Positions 34,672-45,015 of a stretch of 64,000 bases of DNA are shown piece after piece. How positions within the stretch are numbered: position 1 is the stretch's first letter; every line of letters starts with the position of its first letter. The stretch is taken from NCBI RefSeq assembly GCF_001680005.1, contig NC_033566.1:1116001-1180000 (forward strand), in the 5' to 3' direction. A model generated the notes under the pieces. That model searched no databases. It was not told the origin of the DNA and saw nothing but the letters and a program-made list of their open reading frames with translations. The DNA is from Plasmodium coatneyi (Eukaryota > Apicomplexa > Aconoidasida > Haemosporida > Plasmodiidae). The position numbers were made by a program, and so were the translations under genes.

Positions 34672-35781
34672 TTAGAAGGAAATGTTGTTTTCCTTCAACG
34701 TTGCTTCCACCAACTTCAACAGGCAGTCCACATTTTTCCCTCCACTAGTGAATCCAGAATAGTGGACGAAGGAAAGTCCCGGTATGTTGGAAACTTTTTC
34801 CAGTTGCTCACCCTGGAGACCCCTAAAGCTTTTTGGAAATGGCAGTCTAATGGTGAAGGCTTCATTCTTCTTGGAAATTGTTCCACATCTGCATTCCTGG
34901 TATCTGTCATTGTAGATACAGAACAAAATTTCGTCCTTTAAGTTTAGTTCTTCTTCTATGTCGTACACATGATCGTAGTAGGGGCAATGCCTTTTCAGGA
35001 AAATAACTCTCCCAGATGGGTGAAAATTGTATCTGTCCTTTATTGCTTCTAAGGTGATACTTTTAGCTGCGTACCAAACTTTAGAATAGTAATTTACAAA
35101 GTTCACAAATTCTTCTTTAACAATTTTTGCAGCTTCCATAAAACGTTCATCTTCATTTGCTTCATTTTCGAGGAAATTAGGATTGAACCGATTCACTCGA
35201 TGTTGTAGGGTTGTATTTATTTGATACTTGGCAACACCTTCGTGTTGGTTTATTCCATTGTCCAAGGCGTCAACGGATTCAATAAAGGCGGTGTATATTT
35301 TGTCATAAAGTGTGTTCACCTTTTCTTCATCCGTTATGCCAAACCCTTTTCGAAAAACATCTTTCGCATAATGTTTGTAAATTAGTCCAGCACTGCTTAG
35401 TCTTATGTCATGCTGGTCATCCAACGTTCCATTAAATTCCTTCTGGTGGTGATCATATCTTTTTTTCTCATGGTCGTATACTCCTCCTACATCTACCACC
35501 ACGTCACACTGGTTCAGTTTCTCCTGATCACGGGTTCTAATAATCTTCGCATCCTTATATTCTGGTAAAAACTTTAGCATCACCGTGGCTAATATTTCGT
35601 CCGTATGGAAACGTCCCGAATGCGTCCCTATGACTTTTTCCATGGATGGCGATGAGAAGAAGATGAATGACGTAAACAGGAACCTTTTCAGTCCCTTCGG
35701 TTCCACTTTCCTCCTTCGGGTAGAGTTCTTTTCGAAGATGTTTCTTGCCAGCACGTGGTACCTGGCCGCCAGCGTTCTCAT
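34672..35781 (-). CDS. MYG1: MYG1 family 3'-5' RNA exonuclease (DHH superfamily)
   Basis: Single exon, 369 residues. From Met47 the protein is typical MYG1/UPF0160: IGTHSGRFHTDEILATVML with the metal-binding H.GxFHxDE motif, then VVVDVGGVYD, RYDHHQKEF, HDIRLSSAGLIYKHY, and IYTAFIESVDALDNGI. The C-terminal half has WYAAKSI, SGRVIFLKRHCPYYDHVYD and PGLSFVHYSGFTSGG, ending LLKLVEATL. In other eukaryotes MYG1 processes RNA in nucleolus and mitochondria. The 46 residues before Met47 are rich in Arg, Ser and aromatics with no acids at the very start, which could be a mitochondrial presequence; initiation at Met47 would give a form without it. This suggests dual targeting, inferred only. Confidence 0.92.
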   Translation of the reverse strand: MRTLAARYHVLARNIFEKNSTRRRKVEPKGLKRFLFTSFIFFSSPSMEKVIGTHSGRFHTDEILATVMLKFLPEYKDAKIIRTRDQEKLNQCDVVVDVGGVYDHEKKRYDHHQKEFNGTLDDQHDIRLSSAGLIYKHYAKDVFRKGFGITDEEKVNTLYDKIYTAFIESVDALDNGINQHEGVAKYQINTTLQHRVNRFNPNFLENEANEDERFMEAAKIVKEEFVNFVNYYSKVWYAAKSITLEAIKDRYNFHPSGRVIFLKRHCPYYDHVYDIEEELNLKDEILFCIYNDRYQECRCGTISKKNEAFTIRLPFPKSFRGLQGEQLEKVSNIPGLSFVHYSGFTSGGKNVDCLLKLVEATLKENNISF

Positions 35782-36820
35782 AGAAGCTCTGCCCTCCGTT
35801 AGCCGGTTGAGTGGTTATGCGGTTTACCGATTGGATGTCTGTTACTCGGCGTGCCCGCCAGATGCTGTCGTTTTTTCTATTCTGCACTTCTCGCGTCCGG
35901 CGAATTTTGATTGGAGGTACTTCTTTTGAATTGTTATTGTTGAGGGATTTCGCCTGAGTTGTGCTTCCTAAGGTTCTTTAATTAAGTTTTAAAAAATATA
36001 TTTTACTGTTTTATTGTTTTATTTTATTTTTTTTTTAAATTCTGCTTTCCACTTTCTCGAAAAACGTCCACCTCGGTGTATGTAATTTTTTCACTTGCTT
36101 CATTTATCATCCGTACAGTGCCTCCTTTTTTTTTCTTTCGTCCATTTGGTCGATATTTGTGGAACTCCCATCACATCTGAATGCATACGCAGTTGCACGT
36201 CATTTTGTGCACTGAGCGTGGCGCCTTAACTGGCGGGTAAAAAAAAACAAAAAAAAAAAAATGTCGCTTCGCAAAATGGGTACGTGCGCTTAAAATGTGA
36301 ATTTTCTCCTGGCTCGCACAGTAAAGGTGTTGCCACGCTTTTTTTTTTAAACCGAGCGAATAGGGAGCCTATTTCTTCTCGAAGTAGCAGTAGCAGAAGC
36401 AGCTGGATCGCAGGAGAGCGTAAAAATCGACAGCACAATTTGATCACACGAATCGTCGGCACAAATCAACCGCGGAAAGCCACGCTAGAAATCTACCCTA
36501 GAAAGAATAGAAGCAAATAGAACCTGGATTGTCCATACGGGTAAGTGCCCCCTCCCTTGGCGCGCTCTCCGCACACGCAACTCCTTTTATTTGCATTATT
36601 CGGTTCTGGGCCATATGGGGAAATTATATATTTCCACGTGGCGACCCTTACTAGCGCAACTTTTAGGGTGAACATTTCTGTGTGGTTGATGTTCACGATG
36701 TGTCGATGGGAACGTTCCGTCTTTCCACACAAGGTAAGCTACTCCACATCATTCCGCGTTTATCCCCCCTTCATAGAAACACAGAGAGGACGGCCTCTCC
36801 ACTTCCCCCCTCCCGCAACC
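35782..36820. other. Divergent intergenic region between MYG1 and the 144-residue gene
   Basis: Expected to contain both promoters. T-rich block near 35985-36040. The frame continues open upstream of 36821 with a good donor-like GTAAGC at 36734, so an upstream exon of the 144-residue gene is possible. Confidence 0.45.
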
Positions 36821-37255
36821 ATGCAGAAGCACATTTTGTACGGCCTTAGCGGGGCGCTGAGCGGGTGGGTGTTAAGAGACCTGGTAACCTGCCTATCAAG
36901 TAACCTCAGCTTATCAAACGGAATGCTAATAAACAAATTTATTTGCAGCAAAGACGATTTCCTAAAAAACATCCTTCCAGAACTTAAGTACTGTTTCGAT
37001 TCACTCGAGTTAAAAAAGGGTTTCAACGATTATCACATTTATACAAAAGAAAATGACCACCTTGTGGAAACCCTATACGTAGAAAAGTGGAACAATACAA
37101 AAAATATGAATGAGCATTTGTATAGCGAGTCCAGTAAAAAGAACCTACATTACTTGAAAAAAAATAATATTTTATTTTCTCCCTCCCTGTTTGTTTTGCT
37201 AAAGCAGTATCCAGGTAGTGGTACGCCGGCCTATTTGAGGAGTTACTTCGAGTAA
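36821..37255 (+). CDS. Conserved-looking small protein, function unknown
   Basis: From the ATG at 36821 the frame gives 144 residues beginning MQKHILYGLSGALSGWVLRD. The first 30 residues hold a moderately hydrophobic Gly-containing stretch (ILYGLSGALSGWVLRDLVTCL) that could be a membrane segment; the remainder is soluble-looking with Lys/Asn-rich parts and a C-terminus LFVLLKQYPGSGTPAYLRSY. I recognise no family. The frame is open further upstream to 36545 but that part reads like non-coding sequence (Pro/Arg-rich). It converges with the coiled-coil gene. Overlapping frames on the minus strand have no protein character. Confidence 0.6.
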   Translation: MQKHILYGLSGALSGWVLRDLVTCLSSNLSLSNGMLINKFICSKDDFLKNILPELKYCFDSLELKKGFNDYHIYTKENDHLVETLYVEKWNNTKNMNEHLYSESSKKNLHYLKKNNILFSPSLFVLLKQYPGSGTPAYLRSYFE

Positions 37256-37815
37256 GCTGCGTGTGTATACACTTGTGTATCTGTTCGTGTTTGTCTTTTG
37301 GGGAAGCATGATAATTTTTTTTTTTTTTTTGTATTTGCATTATTTTTCTTTCCCCAATTTCACCAAATGGAAGTACCCCCACCCTTTGAGCTGTCTATTG
37401 GAAAGGGGGTACTCCATTTATAACCTGTGTGCAGGATACCATTTCGCACCCAGTCTGTGGTCCATGCCGCCATTTCGGCTCTCTTCTGCCAGTGGAATTG
37501 GCTGATTAAACCATATAGCAGGCAATCGTATCTTTTTTACACATTTAAAAGGACAGGGTGTACTTCCTCTTGGGGAAAAACAGTTAGGATAAGTTTAACC
37601 AAACGGAAGAAAAGAAAAATATTAAAAATTAGCCACCCCAGGGGGTGCACCATATGACCTCACATACGTATATGTACCTACGTACGTGCGTACACGTGCT
37701 GAGACATGCTTCCCCCCCGAGTGGGCATCTCATGACAAAGGGGGGAAGCCCTCCAAAGGGTTCGGTGTTAGTTCCATCCTGAAGTAGCAATCTTGGCATG
37801 CGTATCCACTTAACC
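37256..37815. other. Convergent 3' intergenic region
   Basis: Holds the 3' UTRs of the 144-residue and coiled-coil genes, with a T run near 37316-37330. Nothing else recognised. Confidence 0.5.
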
Positions 37816-40551
37816 TCACCGCTTAGATTTCTTCTCGGTCTCCTCCTGATACATGGAAATCTCCGCCGTGAGCGACTTGATGAGTGTCTCCTTCTCACGG
37901 AGCTTCTTGCGAATTTGAGTGACGTCCTGCACGTCTGGTTGTTTGGAAAGATTGCCCAGCTGTTGTTGCAGCTGCTCGCATTCCTTGGTTTTCAACTGTA
38001 TTATGCTATTTTTCTTCATGGATTCCTCCGTTTTTTCTATTAACTTTTTCTGTACACATCTAAGTTTCTGTATCAAGTCGAAGGCAGTGGGATCATTCCC
38101 TTCGATATTTCTCCACCTGTGGATGTTTATTGGTTTTTCCAACTCTTCGGATAACGTTTTGACTTTATTTTGCTCATTGATTAGTTCCTTTTTGAGAGAG
38201 TTAATTTGTAGCTTTGTACTGTTTAGCTGTTCCTTCGACACATTGGAAAGTTCCGAGGAGCATTTCAAATTGGCAACTTTTTTATTCAAGTTCTTAATTT
38301 CTTGTAGATGGTTCTTGCTATCTACATCTAGTTTATCATGTGATATTTGCAGCAGCTTGAGCTTTTCCTTGAGTGTTGCTATGTGTTCATTTTTTTCTTT
38401 CACTTCGTTGTTTAGAAGATCTTTTTCCTTCTTGTTTTGGTTAACACATTTTTCATAGTTTTTTAGTTTGCTATTTAGGTCATTAATTTCAAAGTCTAGT
38501 TGGTCTATTGTTTTTTTATCGTGTAGTTGCCTCGTTTTGCTATCTTCCTGATGACTTTTCAATTTTTCCATTTGTTCCTTTAACTTTTCACATTGACTTA
38601 ATGCGTTCTTTTTATCCTCCATGGACTCTCCCATTTTTGCTTCTAGATTTTTTTTTTCATTTTTTATTAGCTCGAGTTCGTTGTTCTGTGTTTTGTGTCT
38701 TTCTTCCAGGGTGGACAGTTTCTCCTTAATTTCGGTAAGACTTTTATTGGTATTAATTTTTTCGCTTTTAATATTTTCATAGAGGGCCTTCTCCTTAGCT
38801 AGATCGTTTTTCAAGGAATTGATAATTTTAAGGTAGGTCCCAATTTTGCTGTCTTTATTTAACAGCTCGTTGGTGCTGTTTATGACTTTACTACTCGTGT
38901 TTGATAATTCTTGTAGTAGTTTTTCTTTCTGTTTAGCAAGGGATTGTATTTCTTCATTCAGTTTGTTTTTTTCTTCTGTGCTTTTTTTAATGTCTTTCTC
39001 AAGATTTATGTTGAACATTTTTTCCTTCTTAGCGGATTCTGTACTTTTTTTAATACCTTCGTCTATTTTTTCAATGAGTTTTTTGGTTTGTTCCTTCTCT
39101 ACAATGAGGTCATTAATTTCCTTTTTCTGGTTTTCATATTTCGATCTGATCTCTTCGGTCAGTTTGAGTAAGTTCTGTATTTCATAGGTGAGTGACTTAA
39201 CATTAATAGTTAGCGCTTTGTTTTCCTTCTGCATTTGTTTTATTTTGAAGCATTCCTGGTCTAATTTTACCTTCATCTTGGAGTTGCCACTTGTGAGGGC
39301 GTTAATGACTGACATATTGTTGGCAATTTCGCTTTCCTTCATTTTCGCTTCATTCAGGAGGAGTTTATTTTTTTTGTTCAAATCGTCTAGCTTTTTTTCC
39401 AAGTCGGCATTTTTTTTTAATTGATCTTTTTGTTTTTTTTCTAGCAACTCGACCTTTTCGAGGAGGTTAGTCTTACTATTTTGTAGGTCTCTATTTTTGT
39501 TAATTTGATTTTCCAATAACTTCTGTGTTTTTATTAACTCTTCATTGATGTAATTTCTCTCCTCTATTAAAATTTCTGTGTTTTTCTCGATCAGCAATTT
39601 GTCCTTGTTGTACTCCTCGTCTAACTTTTTTTTCTCTTCCAATTCTTTCTTCAAATTATCTATGGTGATGTTCTTCTTCATATTTTCTTTTTTCATCCCG
39701 TTGAGATTTTCACGCATTTCCATATTTTCATTTTTTAATTCTTTACTGTTCTTTTCTAGGTTGTCAACTTTTAACAGGATGTGTTCGTTTTCCCTCTTCA
39801 TCCCTTCAATTTCGTTGTTCTTTTTTTCCACCTTAATTTCTAACTCTTCTATATGAGTTTTAAGCGACTCTATCTCTTCCAAGTAGTTTTCCCTCTCGGC
39901 ATTCCACTTGTCTTCCTTCTTCTGGTTGCTGTCAAATAGGTTGTGAAGTTTATCCGACTCTCCCTGTAAAATTTGGATATTCTTCTTTCCTTCTTCGTAG
40001 CACTTTGTAATTTCTTTATTTTTAATGGCGTACATTTCTATCTTCTCCTTTAGGTCTTTTATGTGTTCCTCATTCTGTCTATGTTTTTGTTCATATGTCT
40101 TAACGAACTTTAAAACCCTTTTGAGTTCCCTCTTCAGATGTGCACTCTCCTTTTTTTTGTTACTAACTTGCTCATCATTTTTGCATAGGTGGGTTATGTT
40201 TGTGCCTACCTTGGAGAGGAAGCTGATCACCTCTTCTGCATCGGCGCTGTCATTCGATTCATGTTCGTCACTCGAAGCGGAGGGCGAAGGCCCCCCTGAG
40301 GGAAGTTCCTCATTTTTCGCTTCTTTTTCCCGCCTTTTTTTCTTCCCACCTTTTGAGGTCTTCATGCCATTTCCCTTTTTACTCCCCTTGGAGGTTTTTC
40401 CTTTTTTCTTCTCCCCAGTTCCTCCATCCAAGGAAGAAGAATTTACACACTCGCCTTTTGTTTCACTGTCGGGGGGGTCACACGGACGAGAATCTTCATC
40501 GGGTACTTCCCCAGGGTAATCGTCGCCTGCAGGATCGACATCGGGTTCCAT
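37816..40551 (-). CDS. Long coiled-coil protein, function unknown
   Basis: Single exon, 911 residues. The first 120 residues are acidic then Lys/Gly/Ser-rich (EPDVDPAGDDYPGEVPDEDS, later KKGKTSKGSKKG). From about 125 to 900 the sequence is almost continuous Glu/Lys/Leu/Asn heptad-like coiled coil (for example IKDLKEKIEMYAIKNKEITK and LEKNSKELKNENMEMRENL), with one short break near residues 785-815 containing INIHRWRNIEGNDPTAFDLI. That break is the only non-coil segment and may be a functional motif. No signal peptide, transmembrane segment or motor head. The coil suggests a structural, centrosomal or cytoskeletal role, but sequence alone does not say which. Confidence 0.8.
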   Translation of the reverse strand: MEPDVDPAGDDYPGEVPDEDSRPCDPPDSETKGECVNSSSLDGGTGEKKKGKTSKGSKKGNGMKTSKGGKKKRREKEAKNEELPSGGPSPSASSDEHESNDSADAEEVISFLSKVGTNITHLCKNDEQVSNKKKESAHLKRELKRVLKFVKTYEQKHRQNEEHIKDLKEKIEMYAIKNKEITKCYEEGKKNIQILQGESDKLHNLFDSNQKKEDKWNAERENYLEEIESLKTHIEELEIKVEKKNNEIEGMKRENEHILLKVDNLEKNSKELKNENMEMRENLNGMKKENMKKNITIDNLKKELEEKKKLDEEYNKDKLLIEKNTEILIEERNYINEELIKTQKLLENQINKNRDLQNSKTNLLEKVELLEKKQKDQLKKNADLEKKLDDLNKKNKLLLNEAKMKESEIANNMSVINALTSGNSKMKVKLDQECFKIKQMQKENKALTINVKSLTYEIQNLLKLTEEIRSKYENQKKEINDLIVEKEQTKKLIEKIDEGIKKSTESAKKEKMFNINLEKDIKKSTEEKNKLNEEIQSLAKQKEKLLQELSNTSSKVINSTNELLNKDSKIGTYLKIINSLKNDLAKEKALYENIKSEKINTNKSLTEIKEKLSTLEERHKTQNNELELIKNEKKNLEAKMGESMEDKKNALSQCEKLKEQMEKLKSHQEDSKTRQLHDKKTIDQLDFEINDLNSKLKNYEKCVNQNKKEKDLLNNEVKEKNEHIATLKEKLKLLQISHDKLDVDSKNHLQEIKNLNKKVANLKCSSELSNVSKEQLNSTKLQINSLKKELINEQNKVKTLSEELEKPINIHRWRNIEGNDPTAFDLIQKLRCVQKKLIEKTEESMKKNSIIQLKTKECEQLQQQLGNLSKQPDVQDVTQIRKKLREKETLIKSLTAEISMYQEETEKKSKR

Positions 40552-42153
40552 TTTTTATTTTACATAAAGGGGGTTCAGGCCATCCACATTTAGTCTTCCT
40601 ATAGAACTGGTGGAGTTATCTGTATCAGAAGACAACAGGGGGGAAGGGCCTCAATAGAGAAGCATCCCCCCAAAAAAAGGGGGGAAATGTCAAACAGGGA
40701 ACAATATGAAATGAAATAAAAAAAAAAAAAAAAAAGGTGAGCACGCAAGGAGAGCCAATAAGCAAGCATAAGACATCTGCGAACTTGCTCCTCCCCGAAA
40801 TTGCGAGTCTTCCTGGCAGGATTAGCTCAAAAAGGATTGCGACAAAGAGGGGGAAATGCGAAGAAAAATGCAGAAAAAATGGAGATTAAACGGAAAAAAA
40901 AAAAGGGGAAAACACGGAGAAGAGACCTAACCCCTTGAACGAATAACCCGCAAAGGCTGATTTTATTATTATTTTTTTTTTTTTACCCATACCTTAGCGC
41001 ACATCGCGCATTCCTTTTTTTTTTTTTTTTTTTTTTCAAAAACGTGCCCTTATTAAAGCAGCTGAAATGAAGTACCATGACTTTCTCCCCCTAAATGAAC
41101 CGAACCTCACAAAATCTCGTAACGCATTTTAAGAATTTTCCATATAAAGAAAAGGAACGGAAAAACAAAATGGCATGGCCATAAGATAGCCATACACACA
41201 TGCAGAATCAGTTGTGTCTACATTTTTGCTCTTTCCCCGTGCCTGCAAGAGCTCTCTTCCAGATTCATCCATCTATACACTGGGCTATGCTGAGAGGAAG
41301 GGGTAGTGTCATGTTAACACTTTTTACACGTCCTTCCACCTTTTCACCGAAGACCGCCATTGGGTAAAGATGAACAGGTGTACCCATGCGTGTCGCAAAA
41401 GGGGATCTGGAAGTTTTAAACTCAACAGGGCCACTTTAACGGCCTTCCGATAACTGTCTTCATAAAATTTCGGATGCAAAAAAAAAAAAATAAAAATGGG
41501 CAGAAACGAATTACAAATTGGGAAAACTCCTGAGGAGCAACGCGCTACAAAAACAACAAGGTGATATCATCACCGGATGGGTAAAACAATGACGAGGTGA
41601 AACTGCACGGAGGGTGTTGCAATGAAGAGGAGAAAAACAAAAAACATTGTAGTGTAACCCACGAAGGGATGTAACAAACATGTTAAGTGAACTAAAAAAA
41701 AAAAAAAAAAAGATGTATTTCAAATATCAAGCGAAAAGGAATAAAAGAAACGCTTTAATTATCTAACAAATTGGACAACATTTACGCGGTTGGTAAAATT
41801 TAAAGAGACATGCAACAGGGAGGGTATCTAATCAGAGGTAGTTGTACAGCGCAGGGTGTGTAGCTTCCTGAACGACAAAAAAAAAGAAAAAATAAAAAAG
41901 CACCAAACAGAGCAAACGCACAAAGCGGAATAACAAAACAAAAAAAAAAAAAAAAAATGACGAATATTTCTCCTGTGAAATTATTAACGCGTTCAAAATT
42001 TACAAAAACAAGGATTGTGCTGTTAGGCTTCCAGCATGCCGCTTCATCCCCAATGTGCTCCTCACTTGGGGAACTGGCTTACTCCTCTTCGGTCCCCTAC
42101 CTCCTTTCTGCTTACACTACCTACTGCGGGGACATGCATACGTGCAGTTAATC
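40552..42153. other. Intergenic region between coiled-coil and Sec14 genes
   Basis: Purine-rich on the plus strand just upstream of the coiled-coil start. Homopolymers: A at about 40718-40735, T at about 41018-41036, A at 41940-41956. It should hold the coiled-coil promoter and Sec14-gene 3' UTR. Confidence 0.5.
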
Positions 42154-45015
42154 CTACATTTTGGAACTCGTTTTGTTAAAAAACTGCAAGCCAATAATTT
42201 TAATTTTGTTGAGCCTTCGCTTACTCCTCTCGGACGCATTACCCTTTGTCTGTTTAGTACAATCCGATTCTGCTTCAGGGAAGTTGAAATTTGGGTTCTT
42301 TTCCTCAGTTAGCGGTCCATCGTTTGAAATGTGCGTTACGTCAGCGGTTGGTGATGAATGCTTTTTTCTGACCGGATTGGCGTTACTCCTACGTGGCGCA
42401 TCCCCTGGAGGATCATTTCGTGGTGCTTGCTCTAAATGTTCCCCTGTTTCTAATTTACTAAAGGAATCTTTGGACTGCTTGGTACTGTAGGATGTATTCA
42501 CGGTGGTAGACTGCCTGTGGATTTTCGAACTGGCGTAGTCTAGCCTCTGGGGTATAACTGACTTCATGCTATTTGCGGATGACTTTTTGTGTAATTTATT
42601 TTCGGTGTTTACGCTGTTCATCGAGTTGAGCGTTTTTAAAGTGTTCATAGAGTTCATCGTTTTGATCGAGTTAGCCGTTTTGGTCGAGGTGGCTGCACAG
42701 GTAGCGTGTGTTATGCTCATGGCGCTGTTCTCACACTCAGGTTGTGCACTAGCTGTTGCCTTGCCCGAATAATCCGTACCAACGTTGAAATCATAACATG
42801 GGGAAAAATCTCCCACCCCCACCATTCTATTCAATAAGGTCTTCTCTACACACTCGATCTTCTGAGTATTATTTACCAATTCATCTTTGAACAAATTATT
42901 CGTTGCCTTAATTTTGTAGCACTTTTGATTTTTTTCCTTCCACTTTCGCCTGGACGTACTGGACTGCTTATTTTGCAGGTGGTCACTCTTATCCTTAGCG
43001 GATTTATTGCCATTATTATCTTCAAAGATGGCTTCCGAATTGGCGTAAAAGTTTTTCTTCGCATCTTTGGAGGGGATCTGATTGGTTCCTCCCGTCCTCT
43101 TCGTGCAGTCATCTCCCTTACTGCCTCCAACACCGCAGCCAGAACTTCCTCTGTACGCACCGAACTCGGTAACTCCATTCTGCGTCGTGCCCCCTTCTCC
43201 CTTTTTCCTACTCCTCCTTGAGTTTTGCGCGTGGGGAGCAGTCACTCTGTTTTTTCCTTCCTTCACGTGAGTTATGTCCACATGTCTATTCACCGACTTT
43301 ACACTATTTAATGTGTGAAATTTTTGCTCCTCCGGGTCATTCGTAAAATGTGCAAAGCTATTTGCAGGCGCATTTGCATTCGTACTGACAGCCGTATTGG
43401 CAGTTGAGCTAAGGGAAAGGAAAAGTTTGCCGTCATACGGATGACCACTGCTGGTTCCTCTTCCATCTCGATCATGTCTTCCACTACCATGTTTACCCTG
43501 AACAGAATCATCTCCCTCCAAACAGGCACAACTCTCTATATACTTCGCATAATGCTGCATAGACTTAAAATTAGACTTCACGATGAGGTAATTTACAATG
43601 AAGGGAAATCTGCTGGTTAAATAATTGATGGTTATCTCGGGCAGAAATAGGTGCTTCAGTTTGAAGAGCCAATAGTGGGTGCTCCCTACACTAACGACAT
43701 AGCTACCTTTTGCATTCACAAATTTATTGTTTTTTAAAATGTGGTTACTTTCGATTTGATACACTTCATTTATCACCGCATCGATGAAACAGTTTTCTAA
43801 TAACTGATCCTTTTGGGATAAATTTTTTTTTTTTTTTTTCCTCCTACTAGTGGTGCTGTTATTGCCATGACTGACCAGGTGTTTCATAGTGCTATTGTTG
43901 CTGCTGCTCCATTTAACTCTACTCCTGCTGTGGCCCTCTCCCGGCGCAGGGTGGGCATAATGATTTCTCATCGATTCCTTGTGTGTTCGGTCCACCAATT
44001 TGAGGTGCATTGAATAGCCTGACATTAGGAAGTCTCGCGCTTTGTCGCTCATTTGTAGGAAAGCACATCCGACGGGGGGATTCTTTACGCCATCCCTGGC
44101 AGAGTCAACCTCTACTACCTGCAACGCCGATTCAGATGCTCCCCCAGCGCAACAACAGTTGGGGTAAAAGGCGAAAGGGTAAAAGACGTTATCCCGTATC
44201 TCCCGCACTCCCCCGTACCTCCTCTCCAGTTGGGTTTCGAAAATTTCCTCCCTCAAATAAGACGCATAATTGGTGTCCAAAATTTTTAGCTTCTTCGTCA
44301 TGTAGGATGGAGCGAAATTTAAAAACGACTTCCCAAAAGTTTTGAAAATTTTCGGAGCATCAATTATGTACATCCGAAATAATCTGCATCGATATTTTGA
44401 ATTCATAATTTCCAACAACTTCATAAATGTAGACATGGGAAATTTAGATAAAGAGATCCCAGAGCAGTCAACAAGGGATATATAATTCTCTATCTTCCCA
44501 GGTATACATAAATATTTTAAAAAGAATTCAAAACAGAAAAAAAACAAATTTGTTAATCTTTCTACATCTAACGATTCGACATTCAATAAATTTATTATCA
44601 GAATGGGTCTACATTTTTTATCTCTTCCATGCCAGTATATCACTCCTTTGTTAATGTAATTTATGACGTCTTTTTCTTTTATGGGTAAAATGTTGGACAG
44701 TCTGAATTCATAGTTGCTCTTGATCAAGTCTAACGCTTTTGCAAAATCAAATTGCGCTGAGTACAGGTAACGCAAACATTCATTTTCGAAAAATGCTTTA
44801 TTTATTTTTAACGATTTATTTTTACAATACTTTTTGAATTCACTTATTGCAATTTCTTCATCTGTGCTTATAAATGTGTTGTGGAAGATGTACCTCAGGT
44901 TTGTGTTTTCGTCGTACACGTCTTCCTTCTTTGGCTCGAAGAAAAATACGTTTTCGTCTATGGTGTGTTCGTTGATATCTTTTTCGATTATGACTTTCCC
45001 CCGTGACAGATCCAT
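42154..45015 (-). CDS. Sec14-like CRAL-TRIO domain protein
   Basis: Single exon, 953 residues. Residues about 55-110 resemble the CRAL-TRIO N-terminal helical part (ECLRYLYSAQFDFAKALDLI). Residues about 120-290 are the lipid-binding CRAL-TRIO domain: INKGVIYWHGRDKKCRPILI, SLVDCSGISLSKFP, MYIIDAPKIFKTFGKSFLNF, LKILDTNYASYLREEI. In Sec14 relatives this pocket binds phosphatidylinositol or other lipids and moves them between membranes. After about 300 the protein is mostly low complexity, but about 405-500 is ordered (SYVVSVGSTHYWLFKLKHLF). Near residues 780-815 there is a short Asn/Ser/Met repeat (TMNSMNTLKTLNSMNSVN). No signal peptide. P. falciparum has several Sec14 proteins; I cannot say which ortholog this is. 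Confidence 0.85.
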   Translation of the reverse strand: MDLSRGKVIIEKDINEHTIDENVFFFEPKKEDVYDENTNLRYIFHNTFISTDEEIAISEFKKYCKNKSLKINKAFFENECLRYLYSAQFDFAKALDLIKSNYEFRLSNILPIKEKDVINYINKGVIYWHGRDKKCRPILIINLLNVESLDVERLTNLFFFCFEFFLKYLCIPGKIENYISLVDCSGISLSKFPMSTFMKLLEIMNSKYRCRLFRMYIIDAPKIFKTFGKSFLNFAPSYMTKKLKILDTNYASYLREEIFETQLERRYGGVREIRDNVFYPFAFYPNCCCAGGASESALQVVEVDSARDGVKNPPVGCAFLQMSDKARDFLMSGYSMHLKLVDRTHKESMRNHYAHPAPGEGHSRSRVKWSSSNNSTMKHLVSHGNNSTTSRRKKKKKNLSQKDQLLENCFIDAVINEVYQIESNHILKNNKFVNAKGSYVVSVGSTHYWLFKLKHLFLPEITINYLTSRFPFIVNYLIVKSNFKSMQHYAKYIESCACLEGDDSVQGKHGSGRHDRDGRGTSSGHPYDGKLFLSLSSTANTAVSTNANAPANSFAHFTNDPEEQKFHTLNSVKSVNRHVDITHVKEGKNRVTAPHAQNSRRSRKKGEGGTTQNGVTEFGAYRGSSGCGVGGSKGDDCTKRTGGTNQIPSKDAKKNFYANSEAIFEDNNGNKSAKDKSDHLQNKQSSTSRRKWKEKNQKCYKIKATNNLFKDELVNNTQKIECVEKTLLNRMVGVGDFSPCYDFNVGTDYSGKATASAQPECENSAMSITHATCAATSTKTANSIKTMNSMNTLKTLNSMNSVNTENKLHKKSSANSMKSVIPQRLDYASSKIHRQSTTVNTSYSTKQSKDSFSKLETGEHLEQAPRNDPPGDAPRRSNANPVRKKHSSPTADVTHISNDGPLTEEKNPNFNFPEAESDCTKQTKGNASERSKRRLNKIKIIGLQFFNKTSSKM

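Noticed and set aside
38846..40519. Series of plus-strand Phe/Ser-rich frames
   Set aside because: Antisense shadows of the coiled-coil gene.
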